A stretch of 43,558 bases of DNA, taken from assembly GCA_027623235.1 (NCBI GenBank), contig JAQBVJ010000057.1, positions 1-43,558 on the forward strand, given 5' to 3'. The position numbers and the translations under genes are program-made. Each line of letters starts with the position of its first letter. The stretch's first letter is position 1. Below the pieces are notes generated by a model, which did no database searches, had not been told where the DNA came from, and saw nothing but the letters and a program-made list of their open reading frames with translations. Source of the stretch: Planctomycetota bacterium (GTDB lineage Bacteria > Planctomycetota > Planctomycetia > Planctomycetales > Planctomycetaceae). Below are positions 25,971 to 34,239 of the stretch, one piece after another.

Positions 25971-26996
25971 TCACTCGAACGAAGTGTAATAGAGCCAGGG
26001 GAGAAGCATCTGTGCAAACTCGGGGCGCTCGGTGTAGCGCGGCCAGATGTGGCCGGTCCCGATCGTGTTTGTGACGTCGACTTCGGCGATTCGATCCGCG
26101 AAGCCGCCAAGCCGGCCAACATCTTTCGCCGTGAAGCCAACCTGCCCGAGTGCTCTTGGCGAAAACGGTTTGCGGAGCGGGTAAATGGCCAGAGCCCAGT
26201 CCCGACGCGATTTCATATTGAGGATGCACTCGGCTCCGCACATGGCTCGATCGTACCGCTCGCCAGGGTTCATCCAGTCGTGATCCAGGGCGGCGGCGGC
26301 AAAGATGCCTCGCACGCGACGTCCGCTCGGGCCGGGGCACAGTTGAACTCCGCAGCGGCTGCCTCCTCCCAGAAGGTCGAGAGCCGACGCAAGGATTCTC
26401 CCGCCATGGCTGTGTCCGATGACGCAGACAGGCGACTGCTCCGGAAGTGAGAGGATCAACTTCGCCAGGCGAATGCCGTTGACTTCCGCTCGCTGTCCGA
26501 GAATGGCAACGTCAATTCCTGGAACAAGCGAGCTGACGGCGACGGCCGGGTCGAGCGTGAAGATGCCATCGCTTTTCCAGGTGAAGGAAATCATCTGAAC
26601 GTCGCGCTGCGGAGCGGCCTGCCTCAGCCAGCGAAACGTCTGCGTCGCATCGGTCAATACCGTGTCGTCCGGAACGAAGCTGCCGTGAACGTAGATGACG
26701 ATCGGCACGCCCGGACGCACCCAGCTGCGAAACGTGTCCTCGTCCGACGCCCACTCGTTGCCGAACCAGTCGCCCACACTGACTCCAAAACGGCAGTTGG
26801 CGACGGAACACGGAGTGCAGTCTTTCGGGCAGTGACGAACGCTCAGGATCCAGTGGTGCTCATCGCAGAATGAGGGCCGCGGGGAAACGCGATGAGGGGC
26901 AACGTCCTGCCCCAACGCGACCGGAATGGCGATGGCCGAGAAGTACAGCAGAAGAATAAGCGAGGAAATCGCGATGAATAATCTGCGGCTCACCAT
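25971..26996 (-). CDS. Exported alpha/beta hydrolase, Cys-rich N-terminus
   Basis: 341 residues. MVSRRLFIAISSLILLLYFSAIAIPVALGQD is a signal peptide or anchor. A short Cys-rich segment (C44, C56, C60, C63, C68) precedes the hydrolase core. VIYVHGSFVPDD is the oxyanion-hole strand and VCVIGHSHGGRIL the nucleophile elbow with S196. A late acid and His (GTGHIWPRYTE) may complete the triad, but they are not certain. The substrate is unknown; the five cysteines suggest disulfides or metal binding in the periplasm. ATG 26996 is chosen because residues upstream are not leader-like. Confidence 0.7.
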   Translation of the reverse strand: MVSRRLFIAISSLILLLYFSAIAIPVALGQDVAPHRVSPRPSFCDEHHWILSVRHCPKDCTPCSVANCRFGVSVGDWFGNEWASDEDTFRSWVRPGVPIVIYVHGSFVPDDTVLTDATQTFRWLRQAAPQRDVQMISFTWKSDGIFTLDPAVAVSSLVPGIDVAILGQRAEVNGIRLAKLILSLPEQSPVCVIGHSHGGRILASALDLLGGGSRCGVQLCPGPSGRRVRGIFAAAALDHDWMNPGERYDRAMCGAECILNMKSRRDWALAIYPLRKPFSPRALGQVGFTAKDVGRLGGFADRIAEVDVTNTIGTGHIWPRYTERPEFAQMLLPWLYYTSFE

Positions 26997-27249
26997 GACA
27001 ATTCGGCGCTCATTAGAGAGGTGCGAAGTCGACTGGCGTGCGAGAGCGGAGCACGCGGACGGGTGCTGAAATTTACCCCACGCTGGAGCCCCGCGCCGGC
27101 AGCTCGGCAGCTCTGAGGCAGATCCGTCGGCGTGCGTGTCACGAAATTCCGGTTGAGCGGATTCTGCGGCGTGACTGGACGAGGGCTCACACGAAGGCAC
27201 TCGGGAACGCGTCCGAAATCACTTCGAGAAGTCGTTTCGGGACAAATCC

Positions 27250-28758
27250 TCAGCGGATCTCGCGCGGCTGCTCTGCGATCTGGCTCGGCCCGATTTCGTA
27301 GAGCGTCAGGCAATCGTCCTGCCCGGCTCGATGCTGACTCTCAAGAAGTTTCCGGTAGGGCCGATGTCCCGCTGAGTCGGCAATCCGGCTCGGCGAAGAA
27401 ACGACGAGAGTCCTTGAGCGCGATGCGGCTTTTTTCATTTCTGAATCTGCCGGAGCGATCGCTTCTCCGTCCGACGGATTTTCAAGCCGGCTGAGAACCC
27501 GCACGCGATCCTGCGCGCTGACATCAATCTGCAGGCGCTCGCCGTTCCTCGTCGACACCACTCGGCTGAGGAAATCATCGTCGAGCAATTCGGGCCGCGA
27601 CCACTCGCCGACGAGGCCGCTCAGAATGCAAAGCAGGGCTGCCGCACTGAAACCGATTCGCGAAACCGGAATGAGAGTCGCCCGCCGGTGACGCTGGCTT
27701 GTCGTCGTCGCGGCGGTCCAGATTCGATCGAGTGCGACTGCTGCCGGGAGGCTCCACAGGCTGCACACGGCAGGAATCAGTTTCGGCCATGCGGGAAACA
27801 GCAGCACGCTCACCAGCGGAGCCGTCAGGGTGACGCACAGCAGCAGCCGCTCGCGCGAATGGCGGACGGCAAGTGCCTCGTGCCGCGTGAGCCACAAGCC
27901 GAACGGAACAAGGACTCCCCACGGCATGACCGCTCGTCCCAGTTCGGCCAGGCGATCGAGCCGACTCGCTCCGTCCGCGAGGCCGGCGGCCCAGAGTGAA
28001 GCGGAATCAGCCAGCCTCGTGACCGTCACCTCTGAAGGCCAGCCCGGTAGATGGCCAGACGACACAGCAGCCACAAACAGTCCCGCCGTGACGAGCCAGC
28101 CAGGCGACCGAAGGATTTCGAGAGTCGCCTCACGCCGCTGTCGGAGGAGGTACACGCCGAGCGGCAGCACGATGACGATTCCCACTTCGGCAGGACCGAT
28201 GAGAACTGCCGTGAATCCAAGCCAGCTGACAAGTCCAGCAATCGACAGCGACTTCCCGCGAGGCAACCACCTGAGGGTCGGACCTCGATGCTCGGAATTC
28301 TCGCGCGGCAACTCAATTTCGGAAAACCAATAGATGGTTGTCAGCACGGCCGCCGAGAGCCAGATCGCGACTCCGCTGTGCCAGACGGACCCGCTCAGCC
28401 CGGCACTCGTCGCCGCGATCAGTCCGGCCAGCAACCCCGTTCGGCGGCCGAACCATCGCGCAGCCAGAACCCCGCTGATAAGAACCGTGGCCAGTCCGAC
28501 ACAAACGGCAAGGCTTCGCAAAGCCAGGGCCTCGGCACCGGCATCGCTAAGAAGAGCAGCCAACCCGGCGAGCCAATGCGGAATGTCGGAATCCGCTGCG
28601 TCGTCAGTTGTGGTGTTGAGGCCTCGCCCGGCCTGGACGATCGCGGCTTCCTCGCCAACTGGTGTGTGCGGAATCAGCACTGCCGGCAGGCTGACGGAAA
28701 GCCAGCAGACAACAAGAATCACGATATCGAAACGGCGAAGCCGGGGTGGGTCGATCAT
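27250..28758 (-). CDS. GT39/ArnT-like polytopic glycosyltransferase
   Basis: 502 residues with about ten membrane segments. The first loop after helix 1 has AVLIPHTPVGEEAAIVQAGRGLN, where the acidic EE occupies the place of the catalytic acidic pair of GT39/GT83 dolichyl-phosphate-mannose-type transferases. The C-terminal soluble part (about 400-502) is mostly periplasmic and ends SQIAEQPREIR. Such proteins transfer a sugar from a lipid carrier to proteins or glycolipids on the outer face of the membrane. The family fit rests on topology and the loop, so the specificity is not known. The first in-frame ATG that starts the membrane part is 28758; upstream codons look non-coding. Confidence 0.65.
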   Translation of the reverse strand: MIDPPRLRRFDIVILVVCWLSVSLPAVLIPHTPVGEEAAIVQAGRGLNTTTDDAADSDIPHWLAGLAALLSDAGAEALALRSLAVCVGLATVLISGVLAARWFGRRTGLLAGLIAATSAGLSGSVWHSGVAIWLSAAVLTTIYWFSEIELPRENSEHRGPTLRWLPRGKSLSIAGLVSWLGFTAVLIGPAEVGIVIVLPLGVYLLRQRREATLEILRSPGWLVTAGLFVAAVSSGHLPGWPSEVTVTRLADSASLWAAGLADGASRLDRLAELGRAVMPWGVLVPFGLWLTRHEALAVRHSRERLLLCVTLTAPLVSVLLFPAWPKLIPAVCSLWSLPAAVALDRIWTAATTTSQRHRRATLIPVSRIGFSAAALLCILSGLVGEWSRPELLDDDFLSRVVSTRNGERLQIDVSAQDRVRVLSRLENPSDGEAIAPADSEMKKAASRSRTLVVSSPSRIADSAGHRPYRKLLESQHRAGQDDCLTLYEIGPSQIAEQPREIR

Positions 28759-28999
28759 CGGCGCGGCAGGCGAGGCAAGAGGAAAGTTCGGTGGATGCTC
28801 TGCCTTGATCGACCATCGCGGCCCGATGCGAAAACCGACAATTCCCGCAATTGCAGCGTCCGAACAATCTCCGTTAGGCTGTTCCAGATGTGACGGTTGC
28901 GTGAAGATGTCCTTCAAGACGCAAGACGATTTCCCGGTTCGGCCTGACGCGTCAAACGGTCGACCCGGCACAAATTCAACACTCACGGAGGAGACTCAA

Positions 29000-29467
29000 A
29001 TGGCGATTGAACGTACTTTTGTCCTGCTCAAACCGGATGCCGTTCAGCGGCGGCTCGTTGGCGAAATTTATTCGCGACTGGAGCGAAAAGGACTCAAGAC
29101 CGTTGGCCTGAAATTGATTCAGGTCACTCCGGAACTCGCCCGGAAGCATTACGAAGAGCACATCACTAAAAAGTTCTACCCGGACCTGGAAGAGTTCATC
29201 ACGTCGGCCCCCGTGGTCGCTATGGTGCTCGAAGGCCCGGAAGCGATTAAAGTGGTCCGAGCGATGCTTGGCTGCACGAACGGTCGTGAAGCGCCGCTCG
29301 GTACAATCCGCGGTGACTTTGGTTCGAGCCAGCAGCTGAATCTGGTACACGGCAGCGACGGACCGGAAGCCGCCGCACGCGAAATCGGCATCTATTTTGC
29401 GGACAATGAGCTGGTCGATTACGAACCCACCCTCGGTGGCTGGGTCTGTGCCGACTACGAAAAGTAA
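29000..29467 (+). CDS. ndk: Nucleoside diphosphate kinase
   Basis: 155 residues. ERTFVLLKPDAVQRRLVGEIYSRLERKG is the NDK start; NLVHGSDGPEAAAREI carries the phosphorylated histidine (H117). VLEGPEAIKVVRAMLGCTNGREAPLGTIRGDFG is also typical. It moves the gamma-phosphate of ATP to NDPs by ping-pong. ATG 29000 follows a textbook GGAGGAG (28987-28993) 6 bases away, so the start is secure. The gene is divergent from the GT39-like gene and is followed 49 bases later by a DUF1501 gene. Confidence 0.98.
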   Translation: MAIERTFVLLKPDAVQRRLVGEIYSRLERKGLKTVGLKLIQVTPELARKHYEEHITKKFYPDLEEFITSAPVVAMVLEGPEAIKVVRAMLGCTNGREAPLGTIRGDFGSSQQLNLVHGSDGPEAAAREIGIYFADNELVDYEPTLGGWVCADYEK

Positions 29468-29516
29468 ATGAAGCGAAGTGAGTTTCGCGACGCTTCCACC
29501 AGAGCAGGAATCCGGA

Positions 29517-30974
29517 ATGACTTCGCGACTCACTCAGATGTTTCAGGTCCCGCATTTTGAGCGGCCGGTTTCGCGGCGCGACATGCTGTGTCGCAGCGGA
29601 GCCGGCTTCGGTGCGGTCGCTCTTGCCGGATTGCTCGCTGAGAACGCCGATCCGCTTCAGGCTGCGCCGCGGACGGACTCTCCCGTTTCGCCGAAGCTGC
29701 CTCACCATTTTGTCGGGGCGAAGAGCGTTATCTTCCTCTTCATGGAAGGTGGACCCTCTCAAATGGACACCTTCGATCCAAAACCGGAATTGACTCGACT
29801 GGCCGGGCAGCCGCTTCCCGCATCGTTCAAGCCAGTCATCACGCCGATGGGCGAGTACAACGCGCCGCTGCTTCCATCCCAACGAAAATGGAGCCAGCAC
29901 GGAGAGTCCGGCATGTGGGTTTCCGACTGGCTGCCTCACACAGCAACCTGTGCCGACGACATCGCTGTTCTGCGCGGCTGCTGGACGAATGGCATTAACC
30001 ATTCCGGCGGCGTCTGCCAGATGAACACCGGCGTCTTTACGGCGGGCCGGCCGTCGCTCGGATCGTGGGTCAGCTATGGCCTGGGCACAGAGAATCAGAA
30101 TCTGCCGGCCTTCGTCGTGATTCCCGATTCCAAATCGAATCCTGTCAACGGGCCGCGAAACTGGGGATCCGGTTTCATGCCGGCCGCTTATCAAGGAACG
30201 CGGTTTTCGATCGGCGCACAGCCCATCGAGAATCTCTCAACTCCAGCTGGAGTCTCCATCGAGCGACAAAAAGCCAAGCTGAGCTTTCTGAAACAGCTCA
30301 ATGAGAATCATGCCGAGTCGCGCGAACAGCAGAGCGAACTCGAAGCCCGCATCGCCAGTTACGAACTCGCGTTCCGCATGCAGGCCGCCGCGCCGGAGGC
30401 CGTCGACCTGAGCGGCGAGTCAAAAGAAACTCAGGACCTGTACGGCATCGGTGGAAAGAAGACTGACACGTTCGGCCGCAACTGCCTGCTCGCCCGGCGA
30501 CTGGTCGAGCGGGGAGTCCGCTTCGTCCAGCTTTACCACGGCACCGGCAGCAAGTGGGACGCCCACTCGGCGATCGAGAAAAACCACACTGAGAACTGCG
30601 CTCAAAGCGACCTGCCTGTCGCAGGACTTTTGAAGGATCTCAAACGGCGAGGTCTGCTCGACGAAACGCTCGTGGTGTGGGGCGGCGAATTCGGCCGGAC
30701 TCCGATGAGCGAAAAAGGCGACGGCCGCGACCACAACGTCTCGGGGTTCACGATGTGGATGGCCGGAGGCGGTATCAAAGGCGGCCAGGTGATCGGCGAA
30801 ACTGACGAACTCGGTCTGCACGCCATCGAGGATCGACTGCACGTGCACGACCTGCACGCGACGATTCTTTACATGCTCGGCCTGGACAATATGAAGGTGA
30901 CCTACCGCTACAAAGGCCGCCCGGAACGACCAACCATCAACGAAGGCGAGCCCTGCCTGAAGCTGCTGGGCTGA
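29517..30974 (+). CDS. DUF1501 (sulfatase-like, Tat-exported) protein
   Basis: 485 residues. SRRDMLCRSGAGFGAVALAGLLAENADPLQAAP is the Tat leader. VIFLFMEGGPSQMDTFDPKPELTRLAGQPLP, FGRNCLLARRLVERGVRFVQLYHGTGSKWDAHS and [25 protein letters not shown] are the conserved DUF1501 blocks. The size and blocks match the DUF1501 protein at 15418. It is convergent with the DUF1549/1553 gene at 31003, whereas this pair is usually tandem in planctomycetes. ATG 29517 follows AGGAATCCGGA. A 14-bp tandem duplication covers its stop codon. Confidence 0.9.
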   Translation: MTSRLTQMFQVPHFERPVSRRDMLCRSGAGFGAVALAGLLAENADPLQAAPRTDSPVSPKLPHHFVGAKSVIFLFMEGGPSQMDTFDPKPELTRLAGQPLPASFKPVITPMGEYNAPLLPSQRKWSQHGESGMWVSDWLPHTATCADDIAVLRGCWTNGINHSGGVCQMNTGVFTAGRPSLGSWVSYGLGTENQNLPAFVVIPDSKSNPVNGPRNWGSGFMPAAYQGTRFSIGAQPIENLSTPAGVSIERQKAKLSFLKQLNENHAESREQQSELEARIASYELAFRMQAAAPEAVDLSGESKETQDLYGIGGKKTDTFGRNCLLARRLVERGVRFVQLYHGTGSKWDAHSAIEKNHTENCAQSDLPVAGLLKDLKRRGLLDETLVVWGGEFGRTPMSEKGDGRDHNVSGFTMWMAGGGIKGGQVIGETDELGLHAIEDRLHVHDLHATILYMLGLDNMKVTYRYKGRPERPTINEGEPCLKLLG

Positions 30975-30995
30975 CACAGATGGGCTGACACAGAT
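30968..30995. repeat. Perfect 14-bp tandem duplication across a stop codon
   Basis: GGGCTGACACAGAT occurs twice in a row (30968-30981, 30982-30995). The first copy contains the TGA (30972-30974) of the DUF1501 gene, so the protein is not altered. The case at 1524-1561 is similar. Confidence 0.9.
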
Positions 30996-31002
30996 TCGAC
31001 AC

Positions 31003-34000
31003 TCATCCGCGGGTCAGCGTCTCGTCGAGATTGAGAATCATGCTGGTCACGATGGTCATTGCCGCGTGCTGAGCCGCGTCGATTGACTCGTCGCGTTTCG
31101 TTTCGCCGAGCGAAATCAGTTTCTTTGCCCGCTCGCCATCTTCTTTGAAAACGACAAGTTCTTCCTGGTAAGCCTCTTTGAGAATCTCCAGCACGACGGG
31201 TCGGGGATGCAGTCCAGTCGCCAGGCGAAAGGCTGTCACGATCTGCTGGTCGACCGACTCTGCCGATTTGATGGCACGCTGCGCGAGAGCTCGCGATGCC
31301 TCAACAAACTGCACGTCATTCAACGTGACGAGAGCCTGGAGCGGCGTGTTGGTTCTCGACCGAAGCAGAACACATTTCTCCCGAGTTCGCGCATCGAAAA
31401 TTGTCATCGATGGAGCCGGCGAGGACCGCTTCCAGTATGTGTACATGCTGCGGCGGTAGAGGTTCTCGCCCTTGTCCTGAACGAACCGCTCGCCACTGAG
31501 GCTGACTTCGTTCCACAGTCCGGGCGGCTGATACGGCTTCACGGAAGGCCCGCCGATCTTTCCGACGAGCAGGCCGCTGGCTGCGAGAGCGTTGTCGCGA
31601 ATGAATTCCCCCTGCAGCCGGAAACGCGGGCCGCGCGCGAGCAACCGGTTCTGCGGGTCTCTTTCGAGCAGCTCTTGCGTGACGCGCGACGACTGCCGAT
31701 AGGTGCCCGACATGACCATTTGTTTGAGCATCCGCTTGATGTCCCAGCCGCTCTCAACAAAGTCGACGGCCAGCCAGTCCAGCAGTGCCGGATGGCTGGG
31801 CCACTCGCCCTGAGCACCGAAGTCACCCAGCGATTCGACAAGCCCCGAGCCGAACAGCATGTACCAGTAGCGGTTGACCGTGACGCGAGCGGTCAGAGGA
31901 TGCGCGGGATCGACCAGCCATTTAGCCAGTCCCAGTCTGTTCTGCGGAACGCCCTCGGGCAACGGTGGCAAGGCCGACAGCACGCCTGGCTGAACGCCTT
32001 TGTCCTTCAATGGTGAGGCGTAGTTCCCCCGGTCCAGAATAAACGTCGGCCGCATCGTTCCGACATCAGCCATCACCATGACGTTACTCACTGGCTTTTC
32101 GCCGTCGGTGATCTTCGCTTTGAACTCGCGGACCTCTTTTGAAATCTGCTGGTAATTCTTGTCCTCAGCGTTGAGGTAGTGCACTCGCAGTTGCGCGAGC
32201 TGGTCCGTCGTTCGCTCTTCCGATTTCATGGCAAGCAGGGGGCCGATCGGATCGTTTCCTGCGAGAGCCTGCACCTCGCCTTCGGTCAGAGCCCGGTCGT
32301 AAACACGGACGTCATCAATGAGCCCGTTGAACGGGCCGCCGGGATTGCGGCGGCCGATGTGGAATGGCGATTTCGTGCGGATCGTCGCGGTGAGCCGGTC
32401 CTGCTCGATCGTCCATTCCTGAGGTTTGCCGTCGAAGTAGATTTTCACCCCGGCCGCTTTGCTTGACCCGTCGTACGTCACGAAGACGTGCTGCCAGTCG
32501 TCCTTCTTCAAAATCCCTTTCGTATTGACCTTGATCGCATTCGTCGGCCACGTGTTGATGATGTGAACCGAAAGCCGACCATTGCTGAACAGCATGTCGT
32601 AACCGCGGTACGCGTTGCCGTCTGCCATCTTTGTGATGGGAGCCCCGTTGGCATTTCCTTTCGGCTTGATCCAGCAGCCGTACGAGAAGGCTTGGCCGGT
32701 GTCGAAGTCGCCGAGCTGTCCGGCATCGATCCAGTTCCGGGTATCACACAGAAAGGCCTTGCCGAATTTTCCATCGGCGTACTGAGCCTTCCCCTTGATC
32801 GTCGCCTGTCGTTTCGGATCCGCCAGATCGGTCAGGTCCTCGTCGAGCGTCAGATGGGCGATCGCCCCGCCGGGCAGGCTGGGTTTCTCGTCTAAACTTT
32901 TCGACGCTTCTGTCAGCCACGCCAGAAACGCTGGCTCGACGGACTCGGAGTGCTGCTTGAGCTTTGCTTCGAGTATCGGCAGTTGCTGTTTGAGGATCGC
33001 GGCCTGTGCCATTTTCGTCGCGTCAAACGCGTCGACAACGGGAGACTGATTGCCTTTCCGCGACTGCATGCCCGGGTCTGAAGCCTGATTGAAGAACGCG
33101 AAGAAGCGGTAGTAATCGGTCATCGTGATGGGGTCGTACTTGTGGTTGTGGCACTGAGCACACTCCAGGCTGAGCCCCATCCAGACCATCGAGGTCGTCT
33201 TCACGCGGTCGACGGCGTACTCGACACGGTACTCTTCGGCGATGGCTCCCCCTTCATCCGTCGTCGCGTTGTTCCGATTGAAACCGGTCGCGATTTTCTG
33301 ATCGTTCGTCGCGTTCGGGATGAGGTCTCCGGCAAGTTGCTCAACCGTAAACTGGTCGAACGGCTTGTTCGAGTTGTAAGCCGAGATGACCCAGTCGCGC
33401 CACGGCCACATGTCGCGTGGCCCGTCCGCGTGAAAGACGCTGGAATCACCGTACCGGGCCGCGTCCATCCACATAAGCGTCATCCGCTCGCCGAATGGTT
33501 GCGAGGCCAGCAGCTGGTCGACGACTTTTTCATAAGCGTTTTCGCTGGTGTCTGCCAGAAACACGTCGATCTGTTCGATGGTTGGCGGCAGGCCGGTCAG
33601 GTCGAAGGTCACGCGTCGCAACAGCCGTTCTTTGTCGGCCTCATCGTTCGGGTTGAGACCCTCCAGTTCGAGGCGTTTCAGAATGAAAGCGTCGATGGCG
33701 TTTTTCGCACGAGATTTCTCTTTGACATCCGGTACGACCGCCTTCACGGGCGGCAGGAATGACCAGTGCCCTTCCCACGAGGCGCCGGCCTCGACCCAGT
33801 CTTTCAGAATCGCAATCTCGCCGGTCTTCAGTTCGCGATGAGACTCCGCGGGCGGCATCTTCTCATCCGGATCCGTCGAGTTAATCCGCCGCCAGGCTTC
33901 GCTCTTCGCAAGCCCTCCCGCGAAAGACTTCGTGATCCCAGCTTCCTCGTCGAACCGCAACTCCGCTTTACGCTGCCCGTCGTCCGGTCCGTGACAATGA

Positions 34001-34116
34001 AAGCAGTTGGCAGCGAGGATTGGCCGCACGTCGCGGTTGAACTTGACGTCCTTCGCGAATGAGGCTGAGCCGGGCAGCAGGGCAGAAACACAGGCAGCAA
34101 TCAGAAATCGATTCAT
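31003..34116 (-). CDS. PSCyt1-DUF1549-LamG-DUF1553 protein (planctomycete cytochrome-like)
   Basis: 1037 residues with a signal peptide (MNRFLIAACVSALLPGSASFAKD). The N-terminal Planctomycete cytochrome C domain has VKFNRDVRPILAANCFHCHGPDD (C38, C41, H42). DUF1549 follows (AIDAFILKRLELEGLNPNDEADKERLLRRVTFDLTGLP, then CAQCHNHKYDPI, a second CxxCH). A concanavalin/LamG-type domain is inserted at about 415-630, and DUF1553 ends the protein (NRYWYMLFGSGLVESLGDFGAQGEWPSHPALLDWLA onward, then the CVLLRSRTNTPLQALVTLND block). It is an extracytoplasmic protein presumed to bind a large polymer. The ligand-binding domain suggests a carbohydrate. Confidence 0.92.
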   Translation of the reverse strand: MNRFLIAACVSALLPGSASFAKDVKFNRDVRPILAANCFHCHGPDDGQRKAELRFDEEAGITKSFAGGLAKSEAWRRINSTDPDEKMPPAESHRELKTGEIAILKDWVEAGASWEGHWSFLPPVKAVVPDVKEKSRAKNAIDAFILKRLELEGLNPNDEADKERLLRRVTFDLTGLPPTIEQIDVFLADTSENAYEKVVDQLLASQPFGERMTLMWMDAARYGDSSVFHADGPRDMWPWRDWVISAYNSNKPFDQFTVEQLAGDLIPNATNDQKIATGFNRNNATTDEGGAIAEEYRVEYAVDRVKTTSMVWMGLSLECAQCHNHKYDPITMTDYYRFFAFFNQASDPGMQSRKGNQSPVVDAFDATKMAQAAILKQQLPILEAKLKQHSESVEPAFLAWLTEASKSLDEKPSLPGGAIAHLTLDEDLTDLADPKRQATIKGKAQYADGKFGKAFLCDTRNWIDAGQLGDFDTGQAFSYGCWIKPKGNANGAPITKMADGNAYRGYDMLFSNGRLSVHIINTWPTNAIKVNTKGILKKDDWQHVFVTYDGSSKAAGVKIYFDGKPQEWTIEQDRLTATIRTKSPFHIGRRNPGGPFNGLIDDVRVYDRALTEGEVQALAGNDPIGPLLAMKSEERTTDQLAQLRVHYLNAEDKNYQQISKEVREFKAKITDGEKPVSNVMVMADVGTMRPTFILDRGNYASPLKDKGVQPGVLSALPPLPEGVPQNRLGLAKWLVDPAHPLTARVTVNRYWYMLFGSGLVESLGDFGAQGEWPSHPALLDWLAVDFVESGWDIKRMLKQMVMSGTYRQSSRVTQELLERDPQNRLLARGPRFRLQGEFIRDNALAASGLLVGKIGGPSVKPYQPPGLWNEVSLSGERFVQDKGENLYRRSMYTYWKRSSPAPSMTIFDARTREKCVLLRSRTNTPLQALVTLNDVQFVEASRALAQRAIKSAESVDQQIVTAFRLATGLHPRPVVLEILKEAYQEELVVFKEDGERAKKLISLGETKRDESIDAAQHAAMTIVTSMILNLDETLTRG

Positions 34117-34239
34117 CGAATCAGCCAGTTGGAGTCAGTGAACAGGACGGTGAGAGTCAGTTTAATTCTGCACGGGATTCACGCCAGCGAGAGTTTTATC
34201 GAGTGGCGGTTCTGTCATCCTTGCCGACGCATTAACAGG

